A DNA stretch of 64,000 nucleotides from an uncultured Parafilimonas sp. (GTDB lineage Bacteria; Bacteroidota; Bacteroidia; Chitinophagales; Chitinophagaceae), in NCBI GenBank assembly GCA_903882935.1, contig CAIRZB010000043.1, positions 1 through 64,000 on the forward strand, in the 5' to 3' direction. Shown in pieces: positions 15,634 through 25,007 of the stretch; within the stretch, counting starts at the first letter, position 1, and every line of letters starts with the position of its first letter. The position numbers and the translations under genes are program-made. Below the pieces are notes generated by a model that was given only the letters and a program-made list of their open reading frames with translations, did not search any database and was not told where the DNA came from.

Positions 15634-18318
15634 CTACTGTTTTAATACCTTTTGCTGGGATATTACCACACCGTTTGCATTGGTTATTTTTACCATATAA
15701 ATGCCTTTTGCCATATTTGGCATCGGGATACTGATGGTTTGCCGGTTCTCCGTAACAGGCTGCTGGCTGTTAACCAACGCCTTGCCGTTAATATCGTACA
15801 TATTAAAATTGTACCGGCCGGGTTGCAAGCCGCTCAGGCTTACCAATAAATTATCTTTAACCGGGTTGGGATACACATACACTAACTGGCTGGCTCCATT
15901 TTTAAGCAGTACGATGTTTGAGTATTGCACATTACCGTCATTATCCATAATCTTTAAACGGTAATAATTGCTGCCTGCAAATGGCTGTTCATCCACATAG
16001 GTATGGTTGCCTACCAATTGTGTTGGGGTTACTGCCAAAACACCTAGCTGGCTAAAGTTGTAACCAGTGCCGCTTTTTTCAATAATCACGCTCTTTACGT
16101 TTATGGCCTGTTCAATTTTAATATACAGTTCGTCAGTTCCTTTTACGTACGCGCCGCTAAACTTCGATAACACTATTGGCAGTGCCGACCCCGCCAATAC
16201 AACATCGAATGTGGCCTTGGTATTCCTTAGCCCATCAAAATACAACAGGTAGGTTTGGTTGGGCAAAAGCCCAGTAATATCAGGCAATGCACCATTGCCG
16301 GTAAAGGTGGCACAAGCCACAGGTGCCGGAAACGATTGGCCACCGGGGCACGAATTTGCCTGGTAAACTGCTAGCCTTACCCCTTGCCCTATACAGGCAG
16401 CCAACGTGGCGGGCTTGGTGGCATAATTGGAAATGGTTAATGCCAATGTGCCATTGTTAAGGGAGGTGGTTTTTAGGGCATAATAAGCATTGTTGGTAAC
16501 CGATTCTCCCTTGTTTTGGCAATCAACCTGCGTGTATTTGGGGTCGCCTTGCATGTTGCTGGTGGCATGTACAAGGTCAAAACTTATGGAAGTGTTAGGC
16601 GGTGTTGGCGTTGCAGGAAAACTGCCCGGGCATTCATCGTTACTGATAACGGTAAAAGAACCTTGGGTCAATTCAAAAATATTGGGGCAACCAAAGTCGG
16701 CCCCTTGCGCTGTAACAGCGTACAACGCCCCAATATAGGCAGCGTTGTCTGGCGAGCGCCTTACGCCGTAATTAACTATGGCATAGTGCATTACCTTGCC
16801 CGGGTTAATGCCGGTTGTGCCTACAGGAAACTGGGTGTAGCCGTCGTTTATGTGGGCCAAGTTTAGCACATGCCCAATTTCGTGCAGTATTACGCTTTCC
16901 AAGTCATATGTTACGCCTCCCGAGCTGCTCGGAAAACAAGGGCCGTTTACAAAACTAACGGTTGTGCCAGTTGATACCCCCGGGTTACGTACCAAAATGT
17001 CGAACCCTGTTTTTTGGGCGTTGGCCACGCCAAAACTGGGGGTGGTGCCATAGCAGGTTTGAAACCAGCTGTAAGTTGCCTCCAATACACCGTCGGCCAT
17101 TAGAGGTACCCCAGTGTTTTTGTTATCGTATTCCACTACGTTAATCTGGTCGTCCTTTATGGCTTGGGTTGTTGTAGTAGCCCCTTGGCTTAATGCAGCC
17201 CCTACCAGCTGCTGCCAGGTAGCAATGGCACTGGTAAATGGCGTAGTTGCCGCATCGGCGGCAAAGCTCTTGGCACTGCCTGCCGTTGAATTGCTAAATT
17301 GGTAAGTATAGCCGCCCTTTTTGTCAGAATTGAGCAACCGTGGTTCCGACACTGTGATAGTGTCTACCCCAACGGATGAAAAGTCAAATTCGGCGTTCAG
17401 CACTGAGTAAGTGACCGTTAAGTTTTGCGGCGAATTAACGACGCTATTGTCGCTCAACACAACCGAAAGGCCGCCGGTTGATGCCCTTGATGGTACGCTG
17501 AGCACTATTTTGGTATCGCTCCACGAAACCATATAAGGCGAATTGAAAGCAACGCTATAATCTGGCGTAACATTGCTGTTGTTGCCGTCTTTGAAATTTA
17601 CCGCACACGAACCAGTAGGGGTATTGCCGAAACCAGAACCAGTTATGGTTAGCGTGTTATTTGTGGGGTCGTTTAGGGTACCCCCATGCACCACCAATGG
17701 AGAAATGCTGGTAATAAGCCCCTGCACACCGTTGCGCATTTGGCCACCCGGTGCGTAACGCTTAACCAACGCTGCCACACTATAGCTATTGTTGATAATA
17801 GTGGTGGGTTGGCCTGTAAGCTGTTGTACTTGTTTATATAAGTTGACCTCAATATCATCGTAGCTTGCAAAGGGTGCAAAAGCTTTGTTGGTGATATAAT
17901 CGTATCTTAAAAAACCTTGGTCGCTGCCATAAACATCAAACAGAAAATGGCCTGTAACTGGCGATTTTAAGTTTATGGCGTTTTCGGTGCAGAAAAATAT
18001 GCCCGTTTGGTTTTTAGCTAAGCTAAGCAGGTCGCTTACTTCAACGGCTCGGTTGCCCACTGAGCCGCCTTGGGTTAATACTTCAATGGTGGCTGGATGG
18101 ATTTTACCTTTAAAGACTTTGTACACTTCGACTGTGTTTGCCGTAAATATCATGGTATGCGCATCATTCCAAAAACTCTTTTGCGCAATAACTTTACCTT
18201 CGGCAACTAGGGTTGCGGCACTTACCTTGTTTTGCAAGTTAACCTTAAATAGCTGCGCATGGGTGGCCTGCAAAAACAGGGCTAGGGTTAGTATGGCGAT
18301 GCATAATTTTTTTTTCAT
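15634..18318 (-). CDS. Secreted zinc metalloprotease with IPT domain and T9SS sorting domain
   Basis: An 894-residue secreted protein. Signal peptide: residues 1-21 (MKKKLCIAILTLALFLQATH, then AQ). An IPT/TIG-type Ig domain lies at about 200-305 (ITSISPLVVHGGTL, LTITGSGFG). The matrixin/metzincin-like protease domain has HEIGHVLNLAH at 479-489, giving three zinc ligands and the catalytic Glu480. The C-terminal 80 residues form a type A sorting domain: VYPNPVKDNLLVSLSGLQPG, YDINGKALV, GIYMVKITNANGVVISQQKV. That domain directs it across the outer membrane by the type IX system and anchors it or releases it. The substrate is unknown. Terminators flank both ends, so it is probably monocistronic. 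Confidence 0.93.
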   Translation of the reverse strand: MKKKLCIAILTLALFLQATHAQLFKVNLQNKVSAATLVAEGKVIAQKSFWNDAHTMIFTANTVEVYKVFKGKIHPATIEVLTQGGSVGNRAVEVSDLLSLAKNQTGIFFCTENAINLKSPVTGHFLFDVYGSDQGFLRYDYITNKAFAPFASYDDIEVNLYKQVQQLTGQPTTIINNSYSVAALVKRYAPGGQMRNGVQGLITSISPLVVHGGTLNDPTNNTLTITGSGFGNTPTGSCAVNFKDGNNSNVTPDYSVAFNSPYMVSWSDTKIVLSVPSRASTGGLSVVLSDNSVVNSPQNLTVTYSVLNAEFDFSSVGVDTITVSEPRLLNSDKKGGYTYQFSNSTAGSAKSFAADAATTPFTSAIATWQQLVGAALSQGATTTTQAIKDDQINVVEYDNKNTGVPLMADGVLEATYSWFQTCYGTTPSFGVANAQKTGFDILVRNPGVSTGTTVSFVNGPCFPSSSGGVTYDLESVILHEIGHVLNLAHINDGYTQFPVGTTGINPGKVMHYAIVNYGVRRSPDNAAYIGALYAVTAQGADFGCPNIFELTQGSFTVISNDECPGSFPATPTPPNTSISFDLVHATSNMQGDPKYTQVDCQNKGESVTNNAYYALKTTSLNNGTLALTISNYATKPATLAACIGQGVRLAVYQANSCPGGQSFPAPVACATFTGNGALPDITGLLPNQTYLLYFDGLRNTKATFDVVLAGSALPIVLSKFSGAYVKGTDELYIKIEQAINVKSVIIEKSGTGYNFSQLGVLAVTPTQLVGNHTYVDEQPFAGSNYYRLKIMDNDGNVQYSNIVLLKNGASQLVYVYPNPVKDNLLVSLSGLQPGRYNFNMYDINGKALVNSQQPVTENRQTISIPMPNMAKGIYMVKITNANGVVISQQKVLKQ

Positions 18319-18366
18319 ATAAGCAGGGGTTTTTGTACCAATGCAATTATCTATTTTGTGGCCAAA

Positions 18367-18411
18367 TTAATAAAAAAGGGGTTGCAAACCATGCAACCCC
18401 TTTTTTATTAA
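18367..18411 (-). terminator. Hairpin terminator of the PUR-domain gene
   Basis: A 20-base stem (18367-18386 with 18392-18411) around a loop of five bases, with A/T runs at both ends. It lies 11 bases past the stop of the DUF3276 gene on the minus strand and just upstream of the metalloprotease start. Confidence 0.8.
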
Positions 18412-18421
18412 TATTTATTTT

Positions 18422-18838
18422 TTACCATTTGTCAACGTCGTCCGTATGGTTTGCGGCTGGTATGGCCGTGGCTTCTACTTCAATAACAATTTCAGGTTCT
18501 TCTGCAACCACCACTTCCACCAACTCTGTGTTTTCACCGCCTTCAGGGTATTCATGGTTAAACGCATCAAAATCAAAATCAGGCATCAAATCGGTTTTCA
18601 CATAGTCAATAGCCTCGCCCAGTGCCTTTATAAATTTATTAAAATCTTCTTTGTATAAAAAAATCTTGTGCCTGTCGTACCCATCATCATTAAAACGTTT
18701 CCTGCTTTCCGTAATGGTGAGGTAGTAGTCATTACCCCTTGTTGCCCTAACATCAAAAAAATAGGTTCTTCTCTTTCCTGCCCTTATGCGCCTGCTATAC
18801 ACGCTTTCCATTTTCTTGTCGTTGTTCTCGTACGCCAC
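18422..18838 (-). CDS. PUR-alpha-like DNA/RNA-binding protein (DUF3276)
   Basis: A 138-residue protein of the DUF3276 family, the bacterial PUR-domain group related to Borrelia BpuR. SVYSRRIRAGKRRTYFFDVR and YYLTITESRKRF form the first PUR strands; HKIFLYKEDFNKFIKALGEAIDYV is the following helix. The acidic C-terminus (from residue 105) is a variable tail. PUR proteins bind single-stranded nucleic acid and can repress translation of their own mRNA. The start is GTG at 18838; an internal ATG at 18811 is an alternative, but the family usually has the MAYENNDKKMESV-like lead. A TAnnTTTG promoter lies about 35 bases upstream. Confidence 0.92.
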   Translation of the reverse strand: MAYENNDKKMESVYSRRIRAGKRRTYFFDVRATRGNDYYLTITESRKRFNDDGYDRHKIFLYKEDFNKFIKALGEAIDYVKTDLMPDFDFDAFNHEYPEGGENTELVEVVVAEEPEIVIEVEATAIPAANHTDDVDKW

Positions 18839-18874
18839 AGTTTGTTTTGGTTTTTATTTTAATAATGGTGAACG

Positions 18875-18904
18875 CAAATATAGTATTGTTTTGAAATTGC
18901 CAAA
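18875..18904 (-). promoter_or_regulatory. Promoter of the PUR-domain gene
   Basis: On the minus strand TTTG (18904-18901), 18 bases, then TATATTTG (18882-18875). This gives a leader of about 30 bases before the GTG start at 18838. Confidence 0.6.
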
Positions 18905-18943
18905 ATTTAACTGAAAGATTTATGCGATTGCTTAAACAAAACT

Positions 18944-20767
18944 TTATTGGGGCTGCAAGCCGCTTAAAACCTGCAAATTGTATAGTTCAGCATAGTAGCC
19001 CTCCCTTTCCAATAGCTGGGCGTGGGTGCCTTGTTCAATAATGTGGCCGTCTTCAACAATAATAATTTGGTCAAAATTTACAACGGTAAAAATCCGGTGG
19101 GTAATAATGATGACGGTTTTGTCTGCCTCTAAGGTTTTAAAGTTGTTGATGATGCTGTTTTCTGTTTTGGCATCCACGGCACTAAGGCTGTCATCAAAAA
19201 GCATTATTTGGGGTTGCTTTATCAATGCACGTGCAATTGAAACACGCTGTTTCTGCCCGCCGCTTAGTGTTACGCCACGCTCCCCCACGGTTGTTTGGTA
19301 ACCGGCGGGCAGCTCCATAATTTCAGCGTCAATGGCGGCGTTAGCGGCGGCATTGCGTATGTTTTCAATTGGGGCTTTTTGCTGCAAGCCAAAGCTTATG
19401 TTGCCTTCAATGCTGTCGCTAAATAAAAACACATCCTGCGGCACGTAGCTTATACTGTTGCGCAACAAAGGCAGGGGCATTTTTGCAATGTTTGCACCGC
19501 CAATGCCCACGGTGCCTTCGCTGGGGTCGTAAAACCTGAGTAATAACTGGGCGATGGTTGATTTACCGCTGCCCGTTTTACCGATAATAAGCACTTTTTG
19601 CCCCTGTTTTACCGTAAAACTCACATTTTTTAGGGCTTGTATGCCTGTATGGGCGTAGGTAAACGATACATTGTTAAAAACAATATCGCCAGTTACGTTG
19701 CCTGCAAAGGCACCTATGGCTGGTTGCTGCACGGCAGGCACTGTATCCAAAAACTCATTCAGCCTTTTTTGCGAGGCCGCCGCCCGCTGCACCATGCTGG
19801 CCACCCAACCAACCGAGCTTACGGGGAAGGTGAGCATGTTTATGTACATGACAAATGCAACGATAACGCTTATTTTATAAGGGTCGGCCAATGCCTCCAT
19901 GCCGCCAAAATAAATGGTCAGCAGGGTGCTTAGGCCAATCATCAAGCCCATGCTGGGAAAGTAAATAGCCTCCACTTTAGCCAGCCCAATGGCATTTTTT
20001 CGGTATTCCTCGCTGTTTTTGCCAAAAAAACCGAGCATGGCCCGCTCTTGTACAAATGATTTTATTACCCGTATGCCCGAATACGATTCCTGGGCGTTGG
20101 TGGTAAGGTCGCTTAGTAACGACTGTACCTTGGTGCTTTTTTTGTGTATAATGCTGTTAACCAAATAAATGGTAACCGACAGTATGGGCAGCGGTGCTAG
20201 CACAATCATGGCCAATCTGGCATCTTGCCGCCACATGTTTACTACACTTAGGATAATCAACGTAAGCAGGTTGATGAAATACATTAGGGCGGGCCCGGTG
20301 TACATGCGCACCCTGCTAACATCCTCAGCAATTCGGTTCATTAAGTCGCCAGTGCTGTGGGTTTTGTAAAAACCTGCATCCAGTTGCTGGTAATGTTTGT
20401 ATACTTCGTTTTTTTGGTCGTATTCAATATGGCGGCTCATCACAATTATTGTTTGCCGCATAAAAAACATTAGTACTCCGCGCAGAATGGCCACCAACAA
20501 AATAGTTACACAGCATACTACCACCACCGTGCTAAAACTGTTTATTTTTTCCATATTGCCTAGCAGGTAGGTAACAAAGCCGTCGTATTTTTTGGGGGTG
20601 CCGGGGTGGGTGGCACTTAAATGTTGCTGCACCTTGTCTACCACGTAACCGGTTATTTCCGGTGCCAGCACCGTAAAATAATTGGAAGTGACAACGAAAA
20701 TGATGCCTATAAAAAAACGGTAACGGTATTTCCAGAAGTACTTATTAACGGCCGAAAGGTGCTTCAA
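18944..20767 (-). CDS. ABC exporter, fused permease and ATPase (MdlB/MsbA-like)
   Basis: A 607-residue half-transporter. Six membrane helices occupy about 1-320 (type 1 exporter fold, with the coupling motif YQQLDAGFYKTHSTGDLMNR). The ATPase domain has Walker A IGKTGSGKST, the Q loop SYVPQDVFLFSDS, the signature LSGGQKQRVSIARAL, Walker B IMLFDDSLSAVD and the H loop ITHR. It probably acts as a dimer, exporting lipids, drugs or peptides. I choose a TTG start at 20767 (L-KHLSAVNKYFWK), because the segment upstream overlaps a TAATTTTG promoter and the tRNA promoter; longer versions to 20845 look non-coding. The substrate is not predictable. Confidence 0.9.
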   Translation of the reverse strand: MKHLSAVNKYFWKYRYRFFIGIIFVVTSNYFTVLAPEITGYVVDKVQQHLSATHPGTPKKYDGFVTYLLGNMEKINSFSTVVVVCCVTILLVAILRGVLMFFMRQTIIVMSRHIEYDQKNEVYKHYQQLDAGFYKTHSTGDLMNRIAEDVSRVRMYTGPALMYFINLLTLIILSVVNMWRQDARLAMIVLAPLPILSVTIYLVNSIIHKKSTKVQSLLSDLTTNAQESYSGIRVIKSFVQERAMLGFFGKNSEEYRKNAIGLAKVEAIYFPSMGLMIGLSTLLTIYFGGMEALADPYKISVIVAFVMYINMLTFPVSSVGWVASMVQRAAASQKRLNEFLDTVPAVQQPAIGAFAGNVTGDIVFNNVSFTYAHTGIQALKNVSFTVKQGQKVLIIGKTGSGKSTIAQLLLRFYDPSEGTVGIGGANIAKMPLPLLRNSISYVPQDVFLFSDSIEGNISFGLQQKAPIENIRNAAANAAIDAEIMELPAGYQTTVGERGVTLSGGQKQRVSIARALIKQPQIMLFDDSLSAVDAKTENSIINNFKTLEADKTVIIITHRIFTVVNFDQIIIVEDGHIIEQGTHAQLLEREGYYAELYNLQVLSGLQPQ

Positions 20768-20782
20768 AACAAAAATTTTTAG

Positions 20783-20790
20783 CAAAATTA
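20783..20790 (-). promoter_or_regulatory. Promoter -7 box (TAATTTTG) for the ABC exporter
   Basis: Minus-strand TAATTTTG, about 15 bases before the proposed TTG start at 20767. It supports that start over the longer open frame. No clear -33 element is seen. Confidence 0.45.
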
Positions 20791-20810
20791 GGGTAAGGCC
20801 GCTACATTTT

Positions 20811-20842
20811 TTTGGAAGATAGCCCCGGAGGCCTTTATTTTG
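20811..20842 (+). promoter_or_regulatory. Probable promoter of tRNA-Ser
   Basis: TTTG (20811-20814), 21 bases, TATTTTG (20836-20842). The -7 box is one base shorter than consensus. It ends five bases before the tRNA, consistent with transcription starting at or near the mature 5' end. Confidence 0.45.
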
Positions 20843-20847
20843 CACCC

Positions 20848-20931
20848 GGAGAGATGGCAGAGCGGTCTAATGCGGCGGTCTTGAAAACCGTTGACTCTAA
20901 AGGTCCAGGGGTTCGAATCCCTTTCTCTCCG
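20848..20931 (+). tRNA. tRNA-Ser (anticodon TGA)
   Basis: A cloverleaf with acceptor GGAGAGA paired to TCTCTCC, the D arm, anticodon loop CTTGAAA (anticodon TGA), a long variable arm as in class II tRNAs, and T loop GTTCGAATC. The discriminator base is G, as expected for serine. The 3' CCA is not encoded (GCA follows). It sits between a divergent ABC exporter and ftsK and is followed at once by a terminator. Confidence 0.95.
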
Positions 20932-20933
20932 CA

Positions 20934-20962
20934 AAAGGGATGATTAGCAATCATCCCTTTTT
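20934..20962 (+). terminator. Terminator of tRNA-Ser
   Basis: AAAGGGATGATT (20934-20945) pairs with AATCATCCCTTT (20949-20960) around a three-base loop and is followed by Ts. It starts two bases after the mature tRNA end. Confidence 0.85.
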
Positions 20963-21115
20963 ATTTTGGGTCAAAAAGCTCTTTTTTTCCTCCAATTAAA
21001 ACAGATTGCGAAATTCTTTTTTGCCCGCTGGGGTTTTCATTTGTAACCCCATTCAAAATAAAACTGTGCACAAACTTACCGGGCCGCCACATACCATTCT
21101 CTCCGCTAACTCCGT

Positions 21116-21123
21116 TATATTTG
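21116..21123 (+). promoter_or_regulatory. Promoter -7 box (TATATTTG) of ftsK
   Basis: TATATTTG ends 13 bases before the ftsK ATG at 21137, predicting a leader of under ten bases. Confidence 0.5.
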
Positions 21124-21136
21124 CCCCTGCAATAAT

Positions 21137-23788
21137 ATGGCCAACAGTTTAAAAAAGAAAATACCGCCACCGCCGGACCCCGAACAACTAAAGCCTGAAA
21201 AAGAGGTGGAGGTTACCGTGCAACAGGTGGTGAAGGATGAGCGCACCACAAAAATTGCGGGGGCTGTAAGCCTGTTGGTAACGGCGTTTCTGGCCGTGTC
21301 ATTCTTCTCGTACTTTTTTACCTGGCAAAACGACCAGGATAAGGTTTTTCAATTTACCGATGTTTTTAGGGCTGGCATAAAAGTTAACAACACCATGGGG
21401 GTGCTGGGTGCTTATTTTGCGCACCTGTTTATTTACAGCGGCTTTGGCCTGGCCAGTTTTTTGTTCTGCACGTTCTTTTTCGTGCTGGGCATCAACCTGC
21501 TGGTGGGTAAAAAAATATTCAGCGTGTTACGCAATATAAGGTATGTGCTGGTGGGGCTGATTGTGTTGAGTATAACCGCATCGTTTTTTACAGTAGGCAG
21601 TGCCTTTTCATGGGGCGGTGCAGTGGGTGAAATGATGACCGAATGGCTGGTAAAGTGGATCGGGCAGTTTGGCACCGGTTGCCTGCTGGCCGTGGCGGTG
21701 CTGAGTTATATTATTTGGCGGTTTAACCCCACCTTTCGTTTTCCAGAGCGTAAGCCCCGAATAAAGGAGCCAAAACCAGCCCCGGCTGCACCCATACAGC
21801 AAGCGAGGCAGGCCGTGCCCGAACCGGAGGAAGAAGGGTTTGGGGACAATGATAATGACGAAGGGCCTTTTGTAGAACCCAGCCTTGTGCGGTCAAACAA
21901 CAGCCCCGCGCCGGCAGACGATTTACTGGTGCATAAAAACAAACTGAAAAACGACGGCAAAGGCGTGGTGGTGATAATGCCCAAGCAAGAAGAAGACGCG
22001 CCTAAGATTGTTTTTGAAATAATAGAGCGCGACATACCCGAAAGCGAGGACGACCTTACGAAAGACGAGCTGGACGACATGCACGGCCTGCCCCTTGAGG
22101 TGGAAGAGGAGGAACTGGAAGAGACAGAAGAGATACGCGAGCAACCCACCCGGCCCGCCGCCGGTAAAAAAGGGCAACTGAAAATAAAATTTGATGACAA
22201 GGTTGACCTTGAGTTGGAGATGCAGCACCACCACGAGGATGAGGAGGTGGACGAAGTGATACCAGCCGCCCCCATAAAACCGGGCAGCTTGTACGACCCC
22301 CTGTTAGATTTAAGCAATTACAAATACCCCATTTTAGACTTGCTGGAAACACACAGCAGCGAGAAAATAATACAGGACCCTAACGAGCTGGAGGCGAACA
22401 AAAACCAAATTATCGCCACCCTTAAAAATTACGATATTGCCATACAACGCATAGCCGCCACCGTTGGCCCCACGGTTACTTTGTACGAAATTGTGCCCGC
22501 CCCAGGCGTGCGCATAAGCCGTATAAAAAACTTGGAGGACGATATTGCGCTTAGCCTCGCCGCATTGGGTATACGCATTATCGCACCCATACCAGGCAAG
22601 GGTACCATTGGTATTGAGGTGCCTAATGTGCGCAAAACCATTGTGGGCATGAAAACGCTGTTGGCCAGCGAGAAATTCCAGAACAATGCTTTTTCGTTAC
22701 CGATAGCCATTGGTAAAAAGATTGACAACGAAAATTTTATCGTAGACCTTGCCGCCATGCCACACTTGTTGATGGCGGGTGCCACCGGCCAAGGTAAATC
22801 AGTGGGTATAAATACCCTGTTAGTGTCATTGCTCTACAAAAAGCATCCGGCCCAGTTAAAATTTGTATTGGTTGACCCCAAGAAAGTAGAGTTGAGCCTT
22901 TACCGGATTATTGAAAAGCACTTTTTGGCCAAGTTGCCCGGCGAAGAGGAAGCGATTATTACCGACACCAAAAAAGTGGTGCATACGCTCAATGCGCTGT
23001 GTACCCTTATGGATATACGCTACGACCTGCTGAAAGAAGCCGGCTGCCGCAATATTAAGGAGTACAACGAAAAATTCATCAAACGCAAGCTTAACCCCCA
23101 GAAAGGGCACGAGTACTTGCCGTTTATTGTATTGGTGGTGGATGAGTTTGCCGACCTTATAATGACTGCAGGCAAGGAAGTGGAAATGCCCATTGCGCGC
23201 CTGGCGCAGCTTGCCCGTGCGATAGGCATACATTTGATTATCGCCACACAACGGCCGTCTGTTAATATTATCACCGGTACTATCAAGGCTAACTTTCCGG
23301 CGCGTATTGCGTTTAAAGTATCCAGCAAAATTGACAGCCGCACCATATTAGATGCCGGTGGTGCCGAGCAGTTGATTGGCAAGGGCGATATGCTGATTAG
23401 CTACAATGGTGAAATTACCCGCTTGCAATGCGCTTTTGTGGATACCCCGGAAGTGGAACGCGTATGCGAATTTATAGAGGCCCAGCAAGGCTACCCCGAT
23501 GCCTACAAATTACCCGAATATGTGGATGAGAAAGAGGCCGACGGCAAAGATTTTGACATGGCCGACAAAGACCCCCTGTTTGAAGAAGCGGCCCGCCTAA
23601 TAGTGCAAAACCAAATGGGCAGCACCAGCCTTATACAACGCCGCATGAAGCTTGGCTACAACCGCGCCGGCCGCCTGATGGACCAGCTTGAACAGGCGGG
23701 CATCGTTGGCCCCAACCTCGGCAGCAAAGCCCGTGATGTACTGATTAAAAACGATGGGGAGTTGGACGAGATTTTGGGTGGGTTTTAG
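21137..23788 (+). CDS. ftsK: DNA translocase FtsK
   Basis: An 883-residue septal DNA pump that clears the chromosome from the division site and activates XerCD/dif resolution. Four membrane helices lie in residues 35-190; an acidic Pro/Glu-rich linker follows (about 200-385). The alpha/beta motor has Walker A GATGQGKSVG near residue 548, Walker B FIVLVVDEFADL, and TQRPSVNIITGTIKANFPAR. The C-terminal gamma winged helix (QMGSTSLIQRRMKLGYNRAG) reads polar KOPS-like sequences. The stop codon is the first three bases of a long inverted repeat. The linker gives a spurious Ser-rich open frame on the opposite strand. Confidence 0.97.
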   Translation: MANSLKKKIPPPPDPEQLKPEKEVEVTVQQVVKDERTTKIAGAVSLLVTAFLAVSFFSYFFTWQNDQDKVFQFTDVFRAGIKVNNTMGVLGAYFAHLFIYSGFGLASFLFCTFFFVLGINLLVGKKIFSVLRNIRYVLVGLIVLSITASFFTVGSAFSWGGAVGEMMTEWLVKWIGQFGTGCLLAVAVLSYIIWRFNPTFRFPERKPRIKEPKPAPAAPIQQARQAVPEPEEEGFGDNDNDEGPFVEPSLVRSNNSPAPADDLLVHKNKLKNDGKGVVVIMPKQEEDAPKIVFEIIERDIPESEDDLTKDELDDMHGLPLEVEEEELEETEEIREQPTRPAAGKKGQLKIKFDDKVDLELEMQHHHEDEEVDEVIPAAPIKPGSLYDPLLDLSNYKYPILDLLETHSSEKIIQDPNELEANKNQIIATLKNYDIAIQRIAATVGPTVTLYEIVPAPGVRISRIKNLEDDIALSLAALGIRIIAPIPGKGTIGIEVPNVRKTIVGMKTLLASEKFQNNAFSLPIAIGKKIDNENFIVDLAAMPHLLMAGATGQGKSVGINTLLVSLLYKKHPAQLKFVLVDPKKVELSLYRIIEKHFLAKLPGEEEAIITDTKKVVHTLNALCTLMDIRYDLLKEAGCRNIKEYNEKFIKRKLNPQKGHEYLPFIVLVVDEFADLIMTAGKEVEMPIARLAQLARAIGIHLIIATQRPSVNIITGTIKANFPARIAFKVSSKIDSRTILDAGGAEQLIGKGDMLISYNGEITRLQCAFVDTPEVERVCEFIEAQQGYPDAYKLPEYVDEKEADGKDFDMADKDPLFEEAARLIVQNQMGSTSLIQRRMKLGYNRAGRLMDQLEQAGIVGPNLGSKARDVLIKNDGELDEILGGF

Positions 23789-23941
23789 CAGTCTGACGGT
23801 CTCCGTCTGACTATGGTTACTACCCTGTTTTCATCGCAGAATTTAATCCAAACGGTTTGGAATCAACTAGTATGCCGTTTGGAAATTCCACTCGAGACTT
23901 TTGGCTATTAGCGCAGTCAGACGGAGACCGTCAGACTGCTA
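23786..23941. repeat. Inverted repeat of the GTCTGAC-N7-GTCTGAC family spanning both convergent stop codons
   Basis: A 27-base arm at 23786-23812 is perfectly repeated in inverse at 23915-23941, with a 102-base loop. Each arm holds GTCTGAC twice, 14 bases apart. The arm begins TAG: on the plus strand this is the ftsK stop, and on the minus strand it is the channel gene stop. The same GTCTGAC unit recurs at 42797-42924. It may act as a two-way terminator or be a small dispersed element. Confidence 0.85.
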
Positions 23942-24892
23942 TACCTCCCTAAATTCATTCAGCTTGTGTAATTCCATGATGGTGGTGTTGCCGTCGTCGC
24001 TTTCGCGGTACATGGGCACAAATTTGGCGTTGAATTTTATTTCTTCGTAAGTGTAAGAGGTGCGCTGCAATACAATGTTTGAGTATACATCGTCAAAAGC
24101 CCTTACTAGTACATACAGTTCTACGTCGGCGGTTTTCATATCCTCCCAGCCAAAACCATATAGTGGGCTTTGGTCGTTAATGGGGTGTACAACGGTAAAG
24201 TTTAAGGGTAGGCTGTCGGCACGGCTGCGTTCCAAGGGCAGGGTGTAAAATTTAAACACCAGCTTGCCATCCTCCGGCACTTGCAGGCCTATGGTAACAA
24301 CTACTTCCACATTGGTAAGCACGTGGTTGTCTTTATACGACGCAAACCTAAACATAAGGCCGGTAATGTCTTGGTAAGGGGCTACCAGCGCCAGGTCGGT
24401 AAAAACAAGGTAGGCACTCGGCTTGGAGAAACGCCCGTAAATTAAACCCGTGGCAATGGCGAATGACAAAAAGCCTAACAATGCTTCAATGGAAGCCACG
24501 AAATTGGCGGCCGTGCCAACGGGGTTTACCCGGCCGTACCCTACGGTGGTAAACGTTTCGGTGCTAAAAAAATACACTTCCTTAAACCGCTCCCAGCTGG
24601 TGTTGGCAATCATGCCGCTAAACTCCCCAAACCCCACCAACAAATAAACACAGGTGAAAACTAAGTTGATGGCGAAATAAAACAAAAACACGATGGTAAT
24701 AAACTTCCAGCGGGGCATGTTGAGCATGTTGTGGAAAACGCTTATGCGGTCCCAAACGGCCATGCCATCCTTGCGGATGTTAAAACTACCGTCCTTATTA
24801 ATAAACCTGCCGCCTACAGTATTGGTATTGCTGCCAAAACCAGTATCGTTGTTACTTTTTATAGCTGTGTTTATGCGCTTATGTGTTGCCAT
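23939..24892 (-). CDS. Inward-rectifier potassium channel (KirBac type)
   Basis: A 317-residue inner-membrane channel. Residues 1-50 are a polar N-terminus (slide helix region, RISVFHNMLNMPRWKF). TM1 lies at about 55-90; the pore helix and filter are ETFTTVGYGRVNP; TM2 is at about 130-155. The cytoplasmic beta-rich Kir domain follows (AYLVFTDLALVAPYQDITGL, MFRFASYKDNHVLTNVEVVV, then HPINDQSPLYG). TVGYGR is the prokaryotic Kir variant of the K+ filter. It probably sets membrane potential as a tetramer. It converges on ftsK and shares the inverted repeat at its stop codon. Confidence 0.95.
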   Translation of the reverse strand: MATHKRINTAIKSNNDTGFGSNTNTVGGRFINKDGSFNIRKDGMAVWDRISVFHNMLNMPRWKFITIVFLFYFAINLVFTCVYLLVGFGEFSGMIANTSWERFKEVYFFSTETFTTVGYGRVNPVGTAANFVASIEALLGFLSFAIATGLIYGRFSKPSAYLVFTDLALVAPYQDITGLMFRFASYKDNHVLTNVEVVVTIGLQVPEDGKLVFKFYTLPLERSRADSLPLNFTVVHPINDQSPLYGFGWEDMKTADVELYVLVRAFDDVYSNIVLQRTSYTYEEIKFNAKFVPMYRESDDGNTTIMELHKLNEFREV

Positions 24893-25007
24893 CGTTTGGT
24901 TAATCGGAAAAAATGAATGACGATAAAGATATGTTTTTTAGGGGAATTGGATTGGGTTGGATTTGGGTGCTGCATTTTCATTATTTTAACATTGTCCATC
25001 AATGTCG

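Noticed and set aside
20961-21170. 69-residue minus-strand frame behind tRNA-Ser (possible integrase relic)
   Set aside because: No integrase motif, and it overlaps both the ftsK start and its promoter.
21706-22317. 203-residue Ser-rich frame opposite ftsK
   Set aside because: It is the shadow of the acidic, charged ftsK linker; its Ser richness comes from complementing Glu and Asp codons.
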